In this document: positions 27,142 to 37,898 of the stretch, in pieces
Layout: every line of letters starts with the position of its first letter
Numbering within the stretch: position 1 is the first letter of the stretch
Origin: an uncultured Clostridia bacterium
GTDB lineage: Bacteria; Bacillota; Clostridia; UBA1212
Assembly: GCA_947304585.1 (NCBI GenBank)
Contig: CAMZBI010000014.1
Location: 1-54,748, forward strand
Length of the DNA: 54,748 nt
Reading direction: 5' to 3'
Position numbers and translations under genes: made by a program
Notes under the pieces: model-generated
Database searches by the model: none
Told to the model about the DNA's origin: nothing
Seen by the model: the letters and a program-made list of their open reading frames with translations, nothing else

Positions 27142-28612
27142 ACTTGAAGAGCTGTCCGCCTCCGAGCTTGCCCGCTTTGTCCGGTCCGGGAAGGTATCGC
27201 CGAAAGAAGTCATAAGGTACTTCCGTCAGAGGATCGAGACCCTGAACCCCGGTCTGAACGCCTTCGTTTACACAAAATTCGACTATGCAGAGGCTGAGGC
27301 GGAAAAGCTTGAGGCAATGCTTGCAAGAGGCGAAGACATTGGCGACTTTGGGGCCGTTCCCTTCGGCCTGAAAGATTTTCTGCCCTCAAAAAAAGGCTGG
27401 ACAAGCTCCCACGGAGGAGTTCCCTCCTATGTGCGGACCGATGACGAGGATTCCGAATTCTGCGCAGCCATGGAGCGGGCGGGCGGTATTTCCGTCGGAA
27501 AGACCAATGCCCCGGCTTTCGGATTCTCAGGCGCCTGCGACAACGTACTCTATGGTCCCACGTCAAACCCCTTTTCTTTGAAACACAACTCCGGCGGATC
27601 CTCGGGTGGAAGCGCCGCAGCCGTTGCCGCAGGTCTCGTTCCCATCTCCGAAGGTTCGGACGGCGGAGGGTCCATAAGAATCCCTGCTGCCTGGTGTCTT
27701 TGCTACGGCTTCAAGGCGTCCATCGGCACCATTCCCCAGATCATCAGGCCCGACGGTTGGGCAGCCTCACACCCCTATTGCTTCAACGGCGGAATAACGA
27801 AGACGGTTGAGGATGCAGCAATACTTTTGAATCACATGGCCCGGTTTGACCCCCGGGACCCCCACAGTATCCCCCGCCCCAAAAAGGACTACAGGCAGCT
27901 GATGAACCGCGGGATTGAAGGGATGAAGATCGGTTTTACCCCTGATTTCGGCATTTTCCCAGTTGAAGAAGAGATCGCGTCCATATGCGGAGAAGCCGCT
28001 TTTTCTCTTGCCAATGCGGGCGCAAAAGTTTCCTTTATAAAGCCCCGTATTCCTTACACGGTTAACGAACTCGCGGAGCTTTGGTGCCTCTCTATAAGCA
28101 TCGACACCGCCATTGAGCTTTCTCTGCTGAGGGAAAAAGGCATAGACCTTGCCGGAACTCACAGTGACGAGCTGCCCGAGGCATTCCTCTACTGGAACGA
28201 AATCGCGGCAAAATCGGACATTTTTGACTACTACAAGTTCAACACAGTAAGGACCGCCATTCTGGACGCTCAGGAGGAAATATTCAAAGACTTTGACATC
28301 CTCATCTCGCCAACGACAGTCTGCCCGCCGGTCCTCAACTCCGAAAGCGGAGAGACCCAGGGTCCCGAATATGTAAACGGGATAAAGCTTGAAAGACGGA
28401 TCGGATACTGCGAGACGTTTATAGAAAACTTCACCGGCAATCCCGCTGCGTCGATTCCGGCAGGACTGACCAAGAGCTGTCTTCCCGTGGGCATGCAGAT
28501 CATCGGGAAAAAGTTCCGTGACGAGGACGTTTTGGCAGTCTCGAAGGCGTTTGAAAACATCAGGCCCTGGCGCCAATACTATGAAATAGCGCGTCTGCGG
28601 GGCAGCAATTAG
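27125..28612 (+). CDS. Amidase signature-family hydrolase
   Basis: Predicted 495-residue amidase with the Ser-cis-Ser-Lys triad. The lysine is in PFGLKDF (K83), the cis-serine in SGGSSGGSAA (S160) and the nucleophile in GSDGGGSIRIPAA (S183). The length and motif order match the family, which includes GatA and many small-amide hydrolases. The absence of gatC or gatB nearby and the divergent C-terminal half argue against a tRNA amidotransferase role. AAGGAG lies seven bases before the ATG, inside the end of the transporter gene. The substrate is unknown; the coupled VUT transporter suggests it acts on an imported compound. Confidence 0.85.
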   Translation: MKFNDKLEELSASELARFVRSGKVSPKEVIRYFRQRIETLNPGLNAFVYTKFDYAEAEAEKLEAMLARGEDIGDFGAVPFGLKDFLPSKKGWTSSHGGVPSYVRTDDEDSEFCAAMERAGGISVGKTNAPAFGFSGACDNVLYGPTSNPFSLKHNSGGSSGGSAAAVAAGLVPISEGSDGGGSIRIPAAWCLCYGFKASIGTIPQIIRPDGWAASHPYCFNGGITKTVEDAAILLNHMARFDPRDPHSIPRPKKDYRQLMNRGIEGMKIGFTPDFGIFPVEEEIASICGEAAFSLANAGAKVSFIKPRIPYTVNELAELWCLSISIDTAIELSLLREKGIDLAGTHSDELPEAFLYWNEIAAKSDIFDYYKFNTVRTAILDAQEEIFKDFDILISPTTVCPPVLNSESGETQGPEYVNGIKLERRIGYCETFIENFTGNPAASIPAGLTKSCLPVGMQIIGKKFRDEDVLAVSKAFENIRPWRQYYEIARLRGSN

Positions 28613-28831
28613 TGATCAGTGATTATTGAGAAGAGTGAGTAGTGATTAGTGAGTAGTGAATAGTTGATGTGCGGCGCTGTTTTACTGACGGCGCCGCGAT
28701 TGCTTTTAGCGCCTGCGGCGCAGATGAGTGCGGCGAAGCCGCCCCACAACTGTTAACTGATAACCGTTAACTAATAACTATCAATTAGTGCCGGGCTTGC
28801 GAAGCTTTCCGCAACTGTCCGCTGTAAAATG
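28613..28831. repeat. Intergenic repeat region with mini-hairpins and TTAACTG motifs
   Basis: Between convergent amidase and dapL genes. It starts with direct repeats of the GTGAGTAGTGATTAGTGA type, followed by hairpins GCGGCGC/GCGCCGC (about 28672-28699), GCGCC/GGCGC and GCGGC-gaa-GCCGC (about 28731-28743), then a run of TTAACTG/GTTAACT motifs (about 28750-28785). The same two motif types recur at 31850-32036. The first hairpin may act as a terminator for the amidase, but the U-tract is poor. Confidence 0.6.
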
Positions 28832-30012
28832 TTAATTGTTTTCTGATAACTCGCGCGCAGCGCACAGCGTATCTTCCGCACTTCCAAAGGAAGTCAACCT
28901 GAAATAGCCCCCTCCGCATTGGCCAAAGCCGGCGCCCGGGGTCCCTACTATATGTTTTTCTCTTAAGAGCATGTCAAAATATGACCAGCTGTCAAGGCCC
29001 CCCGGGCATTCCATCCAGATATATGGGGCGTTTTTGCCTCCGGTGTACCAGATGCCTGCAGAGTCAAGAGCCTGCATGATGACCTTGGCATTTGCCTTGT
29101 AACAAGAAATATTTTCCATTATCTGAGCTCTGCCGGCAGGCGAGAAAACCGTTGCGCCGCCCTTCTGAATTATGTATGAGACGCCGTTGGTCTTGGTGGT
29201 GCGGTTTCTCACCCACATTGCATTAAGAGAAAGGCCGTCCCTGACAAGAGCTCCCGGAACGATCGTATATCCAAGACGGGTGCCGGTGAAGCCGGCGGTT
29301 TTTGAGAGGGAGCAGATCTCTATTGCGCAGGTTTTTGCTCCCTCTATCTCGAAAATGCTGTGGGGGATGTCCGGGTCTTCAATAAAGGCCTCGTAGGCTG
29401 CGTCGAACAGGATGACTGCTCCTCTGTCATTTGCGAAGTCCACCCATTTTTTGAGTTTGGACTTATCAAAAACCGCCCCGGTGGGATTGTTGGGGAACAG
29501 ATGTAGATGAGATCCGCAGCCAGGTCGGCGGAGGGTTCGGGCAGAAAGCCCTTCTCCTTTCCCGAGGGCAGATGGACGATCCTGCGTCCGGCAATGATAT
29601 TGGCGTCAACGTAGGCCGGGTAGGCAGGTTCCATGATAAGAGCCGCGCTGTCACGGTCAAACAGGTCAAGTATGTCGCCAAGTTCGTCGCTGGCGCCGCT
29701 TGAAACAAAGACCTCTCCCGGATCCACGTCAACGCCCCTTGACCGGTAATAGTCCGAAATCGCTTGCCGAAGAAATGGTGCGCCGCACTCCGGCATGTAC
29801 CCGTGGAAAGTGTCCCGTGAGGCCTGGTCGGCAACAGCCTCGTGAAGGGCCTTGATGACTTCGCCGCAGAGCGGAAGGGTTACGTCGCCGACGCCAAGCC
29901 GGTACAGCCTTACACCCGGATTCTCCGCAAGATAAGCGGAAACCTTCTGCGAAATGTTGTAGAACAGGTATGATTCTTTAAGATTTTTATAATTTTGATT
30001 GGGTTTAAGCAT
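28832..30012 (-). pseudogene. dapL: LL-diaminopimelate aminotransferase, interrupted by a one-base frameshift
   Basis: PLP-dependent enzyme converting tetrahydrodipicolinate to LL-diaminopimelate with glutamate as amino donor, for lysine and peptidoglycan synthesis. The N-terminal part (NYKNLKESYLFYNIS, YRLGVGDVTLPL, FVSSGASDELGDI) and C-terminal part (FDAAYEAFI, PLP lysine in SLSKTAGFTGTRLGY, TPGAGFGQCGGGYFRLTSFG) lie in different frames. The break is at the GGGG run 29492-29495. Restoring one base gives ICSPNNPTGAVF and a full 393-residue protein. The rest is intact, so a sequencing or assembly error is as likely as true inactivation. The ATG at 30012 has AAAGGA upstream. It lies at the end of the nitrogen operon. 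Confidence 0.85.
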
Positions 30013-30171
30013 CGTCTTTGTCCTTTCCGGCAGTTGCGTTTCAAAGCATTGGCGGCACCGGGATGCACCCCCACTCCCGGAAAGCAGCCGGAACATTATT
30101 CGAGTACAGCCAAAGGCCTTGGCAAACCGTCAAGGCTCATGGAACCGTTATGCTCAGAGTTTTTGAAGAAA

Positions 30172-31860
<1,689 letters not shown>

Positions 31861-31866
31861 TTAACT

Positions 31867-32036
31867 GCGACGCTTGCGTCGCCCCACTCGCGGCGTCAGC
31901 CGCACACCACTCGCACCGTCAGGTGTGCCCCACTTGCGGCGTAGCCGCACCCACTCGTGCCGCAGGCACGCCCACTTGCGGCGTAGCCGCACCCACTCGC
32001 ACCGAAGGCGCGCCCACTAGCGGCGTCAGCCGCGTT
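31867..32036. repeat. Array of eight covarying mini-hairpins, period 21-23 bases
   Basis: Eight units of the form ACT(C/T)G + stem + three-to-four-base loop + stem + CCC. Examples are GCGGC-gta-GCCGC, GTGCC-gca-GGCAC, CACC-gtca-GGTG and the perfect palindrome GCGACGCTTGCGTCGC. The arms change together, so pairing is kept while sequence varies. The array lies between pyrG and guaA inside an operon and begins right after TGTTGATTGTTAACTG. The guaA stop codon falls at its left end on the minus strand. Open frames through it encode only repetitive peptides and are not taken as genes. Confidence 0.85.
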
Positions 32037-33567
32037 ATTCCCATTCCACCGTTGCCGGCGGTTTCGAAGTAATGTCATAAACCACTCTGGTGACACCTTT
32101 GACCTCATTGGTGATACGTCCGCTGGCTTTTTCCAGCACGCTGTAGGGTAGTCTCGCAAAATCAGCGGTCATAAAGTCGTCCGTCGTCACAGCCCTCAGC
32201 GCCACGGTATAACCGTAGGTTCTGGAATCGCCCATAACACCGACGCTTCTCGTGTCCAGAAGAACCGCAAAATACTGGGCAGTGGTTTCTCTGAATTCCG
32301 ATCTGTCCAGTTCCTCCCGGAAGATCGCGTCTGCGTCCCTCAGAATATCAAGCTTTTCCTCTGTGATCTCACCAATCACCCTCACTGCAAGACCGGGGCC
32401 CGGGAAAGGCTGGCGTCTCACGAGTTCCCTCGGAATTCCCAGCTTCTCGCCCACTTCCCGCACTTCGTCCTTGAACAGTTCCCTCAGAGGCTCTGCGATC
32501 ATCTTGAAATCCATAACAGCCGGAAGGCCGCCCACGTTGTGGTGGCTTTTAATTACAGCCGAGTCGCCTCTTCCGCTCTCCACCACGTCCGGGTAGATCG
32601 TGCCCTGGGCGAGGACGTCGATTTTGCCAAGTTCCCTTGCCGCCTTCTCAAACACGTGAATGAACTCGCCGCCGATGATCTTTCTCTTCTTTTCGGGCTC
32701 GCAGACACCTTTCAGCTTCTCCAGGAACAGATCTTTTGCGTTGACTCTGATTATATTCAAACCGAGCTTTTCGCCGAGAGTTTTCTCAACATAGTCCCCC
32801 TCGTTCTTTCTCAGGAGACCGTGGTCCACGAATACCGAATATAAATCCTTGCCAATGGCCCTGTGCAGCAGCACCGCCGCAACAGATGAGTCAACGCCGC
32901 CTGAAAGCGCCAAAAGCACTTTCTTTCCCGCCAACTGCTCTCTCCATTTCGCCACTGAAGTCTCAATGAAGTCGTCCATTGTCCAGTCCGCATTGGCGCC
33001 GCATACTCCGAAAATGAAATTTCTCAGGATGACCCTTCCGTAATCCGTGTGGGTGACCTCCGGGTGGAACTGAACGCCGAAGAGCTTCTTCTCAGGGTTT
33101 TCCATTGCCGCAACCCCGCATTTTGAGGTGCAGGCCACGGCTCGAAAGCCTTCCGGCAGAGTCTTAACGTAATCGTTGTGGCTCATGAAGGTGTTTGACT
33201 CCTCCGGCACGTCTTTAAAAAGGACCCCACCCTTGTGAGTGACGGAAGTCTTTCCGTACTCGCTGGAGTTTTCGGCGGATGCGATCTCCCCGCCGAGGGT
33301 ATAAGCCATCAGCTGGTGCCCGTAGCAAATACCGAGCACCGGAATGCCCAGTTCCAGGACTGCCCTGTCCACGTGGGGTGAGCTTTCGTCGTAAACGCTG
33401 TTGGGGCCGCCGGTAAAAATGATCCCTTTGTAGCCCTCCGCAGCAATTTCCGCAGCAGTGATCTTGTTATATGGCTTGATTTCCGCATAAACGTGCTCCG
33501 CCCTCACCCGTCTTGCGATGAGAAGGTTGTACTGACCGCCGAAATCAAGAACTAAAATCTTATCCAT
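32035..33567 (-). CDS. guaA: GMP synthase (glutamine-hydrolysing)
   Basis: Complete 510-residue GMP synthase converting XMP to GMP with ATP and glutamine. The N-terminal class I amidotransferase starts [12 protein letters not shown] and has the catalytic cysteine in GICYGHQLM (about 78) and histidine-glutamate in VQFHPEVTH. The ATP pyrophosphatase P-loop is [11 protein letters not shown], and the dimerisation domain ends with the typical KPPATVEWE. The ATG at 33567 gives the canonical N terminus, although GGAGG is 12 bases away; an upstream ATG at 33591 is less likely. It follows purB almost directly, matching purine branch enzymes in the same nitrogen-linked operon. Confidence 0.97.
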   Translation of the reverse strand: MDKILVLDFGGQYNLLIARRVRAEHVYAEIKPYNKITAAEIAAEGYKGIIFTGGPNSVYDESSPHVDRAVLELGIPVLGICYGHQLMAYTLGGEIASAENSSEYGKTSVTHKGGVLFKDVPEESNTFMSHNDYVKTLPEGFRAVACTSKCGVAAMENPEKKLFGVQFHPEVTHTDYGRVILRNFIFGVCGANADWTMDDFIETSVAKWREQLAGKKVLLALSGGVDSSVAAVLLHRAIGKDLYSVFVDHGLLRKNEGDYVEKTLGEKLGLNIIRVNAKDLFLEKLKGVCEPEKKRKIIGGEFIHVFEKAARELGKIDVLAQGTIYPDVVESGRGDSAVIKSHHNVGGLPAVMDFKMIAEPLRELFKDEVREVGEKLGIPRELVRRQPFPGPGLAVRVIGEITEEKLDILRDADAIFREELDRSEFRETTAQYFAVLLDTRSVGVMGDSRTYGYTVALRAVTTDDFMTADFARLPYSVLEKASGRITNEVKGVTRVVYDITSKPPATVEWE

Positions 33568-33587
33568 AACGCCAATATGCCTCCGGC

Positions 33588-35003
33588 TCAAACTTCTATC
33601 TTTTCCGCCGCGGGCCCGCCTTCGCCGGCAATGCCCCTTGCTTTTTTAACGTAAGCTTCGGTCTGCTGGGCGCACCTTCCGATGTAAAGAGCCGGATCAA
33701 GAAGTCCCTGAAGTTCCTCCGGAGATACACCCAGGTCCTTTTCCGCAGCAAGTCTTTCCGTCAGGTCGCAGCTTCCGCCGCTGTTCATCACGTCCACCGC
33801 AGCCATGGAGCATCTGCGAATGATCTCATGTATCTTCTGCCTGTCGCCCCCTCTTTTAACAGCTTCCATCATGATGTTTTCGGTGGCTATAAAAGGCAGG
33901 CAGTCTTTGACTGCTTTTTCAATGATCTTTTCGTTGACGGCAAGGCCCGACGCCACGTCAAGCACCACCCTCAGTATGCTGTCGGCGCAGAGGAAGCCCT
34001 CCGGAAGGGCTATTCGCCGTCCTGCGGAATCGTCAAGAGTCCTCTCAAACCACTGGACGGAAGCTGTCACAGGGGCGTTTGCGGCGCCGCAGATCAGATA
34101 TCTTGAGAGTGAGCAGATCCGCTCGGATCTCATTGGATTCTTTTTGTAGGCCATTGCCGAGGATCCCACCTGGTTCTCGCCAAAGGGTTCCGTGACCTGT
34201 CTGTCGTGGGACAAAAGCCTTATGTCATTGGCAAATTTCGACGCGCTCTGGGCAACAGAGGAGAGCACGTTCATGATCCGGCTGTCGAGTTTCCTCGGAT
34301 AGGTCTGGCCGGAGACGTCGAAGCACTCCGAAAAACCGAAATCACCTGCGATAAGCCTGTTCATCTCGTCGATCTTGGCGCTGTCGCCTCCGAAAAGATC
34401 CAGGAAGCTTGCCTCGGTGCCGGTGGTACCTCTTGAGCCAAGGAACTTAATGCAGCCAAGAACGTAGTCGATCTCCTCAAGGTCCGAAACGAAATCAGAG
34501 ATCCAGAGGGTCGCCCTCTTGCCGACAGTGACCAGCTGCGCCGGCTGGTAGTGGGTGTAGCCGGGTGTAGGCAAGTTCTTGTATTTTTCGGCAAAATCGC
34601 ACAGTGTCCGTACAACGTTTGCAACCTCGCCCCTGATGTATCTCAAGGCGTCCCGGTAGATGATCAGGTCCCCGTTGTCGGTGACGTAGCAGCTGGTGGC
34701 GCCAAGGTGGATTATGCCTGCAGCGGAGGGAGCTGCAAGGCCGTAAGCATAAATGTGAGCCATGACGTCGTGGCGGGTCTCTTTTTCCCACTTTGCCACA
34801 ACCTCGTAATCGATGTCCTCGATGTGGGCCTCAAGTTCCTTGACCTGTTCTTCGGTTATCGGAAGCCCCAGTTTCATCTCCGCCCTTGCGAGAGAAACCC
34901 AGAGTTTTCTCCAGGTCGTATAGCGGTTGTCCTGGGAAAACAGTTTTTTCATGTACTCCGAGGAGTATCTTGTGGAAAAAGGTGATTCGTACCGGTCTGT
35001 CAT
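33588..35003 (-). CDS. purB: Adenylosuccinate lyase
   Basis: Complete 471-residue lyase acting twice in purine synthesis, on SAICAR and on adenylosuccinate, releasing fumarate. It begins [15 protein letters not shown] and carries [13 protein letters not shown], the substrate-binding [31 protein letters not shown] and the fumarase/aspartase signature [15 protein letters not shown]. The length is typical of the eukaryote-like PurB subgroup. The start lies about two bases after the purA stop, so the two are tightly coupled. It pairs functionally with purA, which makes adenylosuccinate. Confidence 0.97.
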   Translation of the reverse strand: MTDRYESPFSTRYSSEYMKKLFSQDNRYTTWRKLWVSLARAEMKLGLPITEEQVKELEAHIEDIDYEVVAKWEKETRHDVMAHIYAYGLAAPSAAGIIHLGATSCYVTDNGDLIIYRDALRYIRGEVANVVRTLCDFAEKYKNLPTPGYTHYQPAQLVTVGKRATLWISDFVSDLEEIDYVLGCIKFLGSRGTTGTEASFLDLFGGDSAKIDEMNRLIAGDFGFSECFDVSGQTYPRKLDSRIMNVLSSVAQSASKFANDIRLLSHDRQVTEPFGENQVGSSAMAYKKNPMRSERICSLSRYLICGAANAPVTASVQWFERTLDDSAGRRIALPEGFLCADSILRVVLDVASGLAVNEKIIEKAVKDCLPFIATENIMMEAVKRGGDRQKIHEIIRRCSMAAVDVMNSGGSCDLTERLAAEKDLGVSPEELQGLLDPALYIGRCAQQTEAYVKKARGIAGEGGPAAEKIEV

Positions 35004-35004
35004 A

Positions 35005-36285
35005 TCATTTCTCCCTCACGATAATGCTTTCCCGCTCTGCTCCCACGGAAATGTACTTGATAAAGCAGCTAATGGAACGCTCCACGAATTCAACGTAATC
35101 CCTTGCCTCCTGCGGCAGATCTTCAAATCTTCTGGCCTTTGAGATATCACACTTCCAGCCGGGCATATAAGATATTACAGGATCTGCACCGTCCAGTTTT
35201 GTCGGGAACGGGAATTTATCCTCTTCTTTGCCATCGACAATATACTTAACGCAAACAGGTATCCTGTCCATGTAGCTCAAAACGTCAAGCTTCGTCAGTG
35301 CTATGGCCGTTGTTCCCTGCATCTTAACTCCGTATCTCGTGGCAACTATATCGATCGGTCCTACTCTTCTCGGTCTTCCGGTCTTGGCCCCGTACTCGGC
35401 CCCGGCCTCTCTCAGCCTGTCCGCCTCTTCCCCCGACATCTCGCAGACAAAGGGTCCTTCACCGACGCAGGTGGAATAGGCCTTGACAACGCCGATGACC
35501 TCGTCCATGTGCACGAAAGGTATGCCTGATCCTATTGGCGCATAGGCCGCAAGGGTGTTCGATGAAGTGGTGTAAGGGTATATACCGAAATCGATGTCCC
35601 TGAGAGTTCCCAGCTGGGCCTCGAAAAGGATGCTTTTGCCGCTGGTTGACGCGTCTTCGAGAAGGCTTGATGTGTCCCTGATAAACGGTTTCAGTTTGGC
35701 GCCAAAATCGGAGAGCCATGTTTTGATCTCTTCAAAGGAATAAGGCTTGGCCCCGTAGACACCCTCAAGCATCAAGTTTTTCCAGTCGGCAATGTCCTTT
35801 ACCCTTTCAAAAAGCTTTTCTTCGTCCGGAAGTTCGCCGGCCAGGACCGTCTTTTTCTGGTATTTGTCGGAATAAAAGGGAGCGATGCCCTGTTTTGTGG
35901 AACCGTATTTTTTGTCCGCAAGCCGCATCTCTTCAAGCTCGTCCTGTTTCCTGTGCCAGGGCATCAGAACCGAGGCCCGGTCGCTGATCGCCAGGTTTTC
36001 CGGCGTTATGCTTACTCCTTTTGCCCTTACGTCCTCTATCTCACGCCAAAGATTTTCAGGGTCGAAAGCAACACCGTTGCCGAGAACGTTCAGAACGCCC
36101 TCTCTGAAAACCCCCGAAGGGAGCAGGTGAAGCGCAAATTTGCCCCTCCCGTTGATGACGGTATGCCCCGCATTGCCGCCACCCTGATAGCGGACCACAA
36201 CGTCGTAGCTCTCGGTCAGAAGGTCTACCATTCTGCCCTTGCCTTCATCGCCCCAGTTGATTCCAACCACTGCACAGTTGCCCAC
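35005..36285 (-). CDS. purA: Adenylosuccinate synthetase
   Basis: Complete 426-residue enzyme joining IMP and aspartate with GTP to form adenylosuccinate, the first committed AMP step. The GTP-binding and catalytic start is INWGDEGKGRMVDLL, followed by YQGGGNAGHT and GRPRRVGPIDIV. The length is typical (about 420-430). Its gene begins about 19 bases after asnB ends, and purB follows at once. Aspartate is also the AsnB substrate, so this part of the operon groups aspartate-consuming reactions with glutamine-consuming ones. AAAGGAGG precedes the start. Confidence 0.97.
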   Translation of the reverse strand: MGNCAVVGINWGDEGKGRMVDLLTESYDVVVRYQGGGNAGHTVINGRGKFALHLLPSGVFREGVLNVLGNGVAFDPENLWREIEDVRAKGVSITPENLAISDRASVLMPWHRKQDELEEMRLADKKYGSTKQGIAPFYSDKYQKKTVLAGELPDEEKLFERVKDIADWKNLMLEGVYGAKPYSFEEIKTWLSDFGAKLKPFIRDTSSLLEDASTSGKSILFEAQLGTLRDIDFGIYPYTTSSNTLAAYAPIGSGIPFVHMDEVIGVVKAYSTCVGEGPFVCEMSGEEADRLREAGAEYGAKTGRPRRVGPIDIVATRYGVKMQGTTAIALTKLDVLSYMDRIPVCVKYIVDGKEEDKFPFPTKLDGADPVISYMPGWKCDISKARRFEDLPQEARDYVEFVERSISCFIKYISVGAERESIIVREK

Positions 36286-36303
36286 AGTTTTTCCTCCTTT
36301 GAT

Positions 36304-37887
36304 TCACTTGCCGCTGTCGCCGTAGTTTGAAAGGACTCTGGCCGAGGGATCGTTGACGTCGCAACCCTTCCAGTTTTTGTTGGGCATCCAGAATCCCGCG
36401 ATCATTTCGGCCTGGCCGGGGTAATACTGTTCGAATATCTCCCGGTAGAGAAGCGACTCCTTGGTGAAAGGCTCAGCGTAAGTGTATTTATGTTTCAGCT
36501 CCGAAAATTCTCTGTCTGTATATTTTTTCTCCGCATGTTCCTTGAGATAGTCCACCATCGAGTGGCCAACCGCATCCGAAAAAGCCGCCTTTTCCCTCCA
36601 GAGTATTTCGTCCGGAAGATACCCGAGGCCCTCAAAAGCGTGCCTCAAAAGATATTTGCCCTTTCCGTATTTGTTGAGCTTCATCTCCGGATCCAGGCAC
36701 ATCACGTACTTCACGAATTCCAGATCACCGAAGGGCACCCTGGCCTCAAGGGAATTGACCGAGATGCAGCGGTCCGCCCGGAGCACGTCGTACATGTGAA
36801 GTTCTCTTATACGCTTTTCTGCCTCCTGCTGGAAGGCATTGGCGTCAGGCGCAAAATCCGTGTACTTATAGCCAAAAAGTTCATCGGATATCTCCCCGGT
36901 CAAAAGAACTCTTATGTCCGTTTGCCGGTGGATGGCCTTGCACACAAGGTACATTCCCATGCTGGCCCGCACCGTGGTGATGTCGTAGGTCCCCAGGATG
37001 CGGATCACCTCTTCAAGTGAGGAAATGACCTCCTCCGGCGTCATGTAGACCTCTGTGTGGTCAGCGCCAATGTAGTCCGCCGCCTGCCTGGCATACTTGA
37101 GGTCTATGGCGTCCCCGCTCATGCCAATGGCAAAAGTCCTGATGGGCTTTTCGCTCTTCTTTGCGGCTATGGCACAGACGAGAGACGAATCCAGTCCACC
37201 CGAGAGAAGGAAGCCCACATTTGCGTCCGCCACAAGACGTTTTTCAACGCCCTCGATCAGTTTTTCCCGGATCTTTCCGCAGGCGGTCTCAAGTCCGTCC
37301 CTGCAGATTGTCAAGGGTTTGGCAATGTCGCAGTAGCAGACAAACTCTCCCCCTTTGTAATAGTGTCCCGGAGGAAAAGGCATTATCTTATCCGCAAGGC
37401 CCACAAGGTTCTTGGGCTCGCTGGCAAAGAGCATCACGCCGTTCCGGTCCCATCCGTAATAAAGAGGCCTTATTCCGATGGGGTCCCTTGCGGCAACGTA
37501 TTCCCCGGTCCTTCCGTCATAAATGATGCAGGCAAACTCCGCGTCCAGCATCCCGAACATATCCGTCCCGTACTCAAGGTACATTGGCAATATGATCTCG
37601 CAGTCGCTGTCGCTCTTGAAGGAATAACCCTTGTTTTTCAGCTTTTCCCGTTCCCGCCGGAAGCCGTAGAGTTCCCCGTTGCACACGGCAAAGCAGCCGC
37701 CAAGTTCAAACGGCTGCATGCCCGAAGGGGTCAGTCCCATTATAGCCAGTCTGTGAAAACCGAGCAACCCTTTTTTTGTATCTGTAACCCTCGTATCGTC
37801 AGGTCCCCTGGATACGGTCTCTCCAAAGCCTTTTTCAAATGCGGCCCGGTCGGCAACCTCCCCGCAGTAACCGAAAATGGAACACAT
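36304..37887 (-). CDS. asnB: Asparagine synthase (glutamine-hydrolysing)
   Basis: Complete 527-residue AsnB, making asparagine from aspartate with glutamine nitrogen and ATP. Cys2 after the initiator methionine (MCSIFGY) is the class II glutaminase nucleophile; SRGPDD and the CNGELYG segment complete that domain. The synthetase P-loop is LLSGGLDSSLV (about 222-232), followed by LLTGEISDELFGYKY. The length fits bacterial AsnB of the shorter type. It starts 11 bases downstream of the ammonium transporter gene and precedes purA closely. Confidence 0.95.
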   Translation of the reverse strand: MCSIFGYCGEVADRAAFEKGFGETVSRGPDDTRVTDTKKGLLGFHRLAIMGLTPSGMQPFELGGCFAVCNGELYGFRREREKLKNKGYSFKSDSDCEIILPMYLEYGTDMFGMLDAEFACIIYDGRTGEYVAARDPIGIRPLYYGWDRNGVMLFASEPKNLVGLADKIMPFPPGHYYKGGEFVCYCDIAKPLTICRDGLETACGKIREKLIEGVEKRLVADANVGFLLSGGLDSSLVCAIAAKKSEKPIRTFAIGMSGDAIDLKYARQAADYIGADHTEVYMTPEEVISSLEEVIRILGTYDITTVRASMGMYLVCKAIHRQTDIRVLLTGEISDELFGYKYTDFAPDANAFQQEAEKRIRELHMYDVLRADRCISVNSLEARVPFGDLEFVKYVMCLDPEMKLNKYGKGKYLLRHAFEGLGYLPDEILWREKAAFSDAVGHSMVDYLKEHAEKKYTDREFSELKHKYTYAEPFTKESLLYREIFEQYYPGQAEMIAGFWMPNKNWKGCDVNDPSARVLSNYGDSGK

Positions 37888-37898
37888 AAACTATTACC

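Noticed and set aside
27125..28612. GatA subunit of tRNA amidotransferase
   Set aside because: The amidase triad is present, but gatB and gatC are absent and the gene is coupled to a transporter, so a general amidase is more likely.
31867..32036. CRISPR array
   Set aside because: Units are 21-23 bases, self-complementary and contiguous, without unique spacers of about 30 bases, and no cas gene is nearby.
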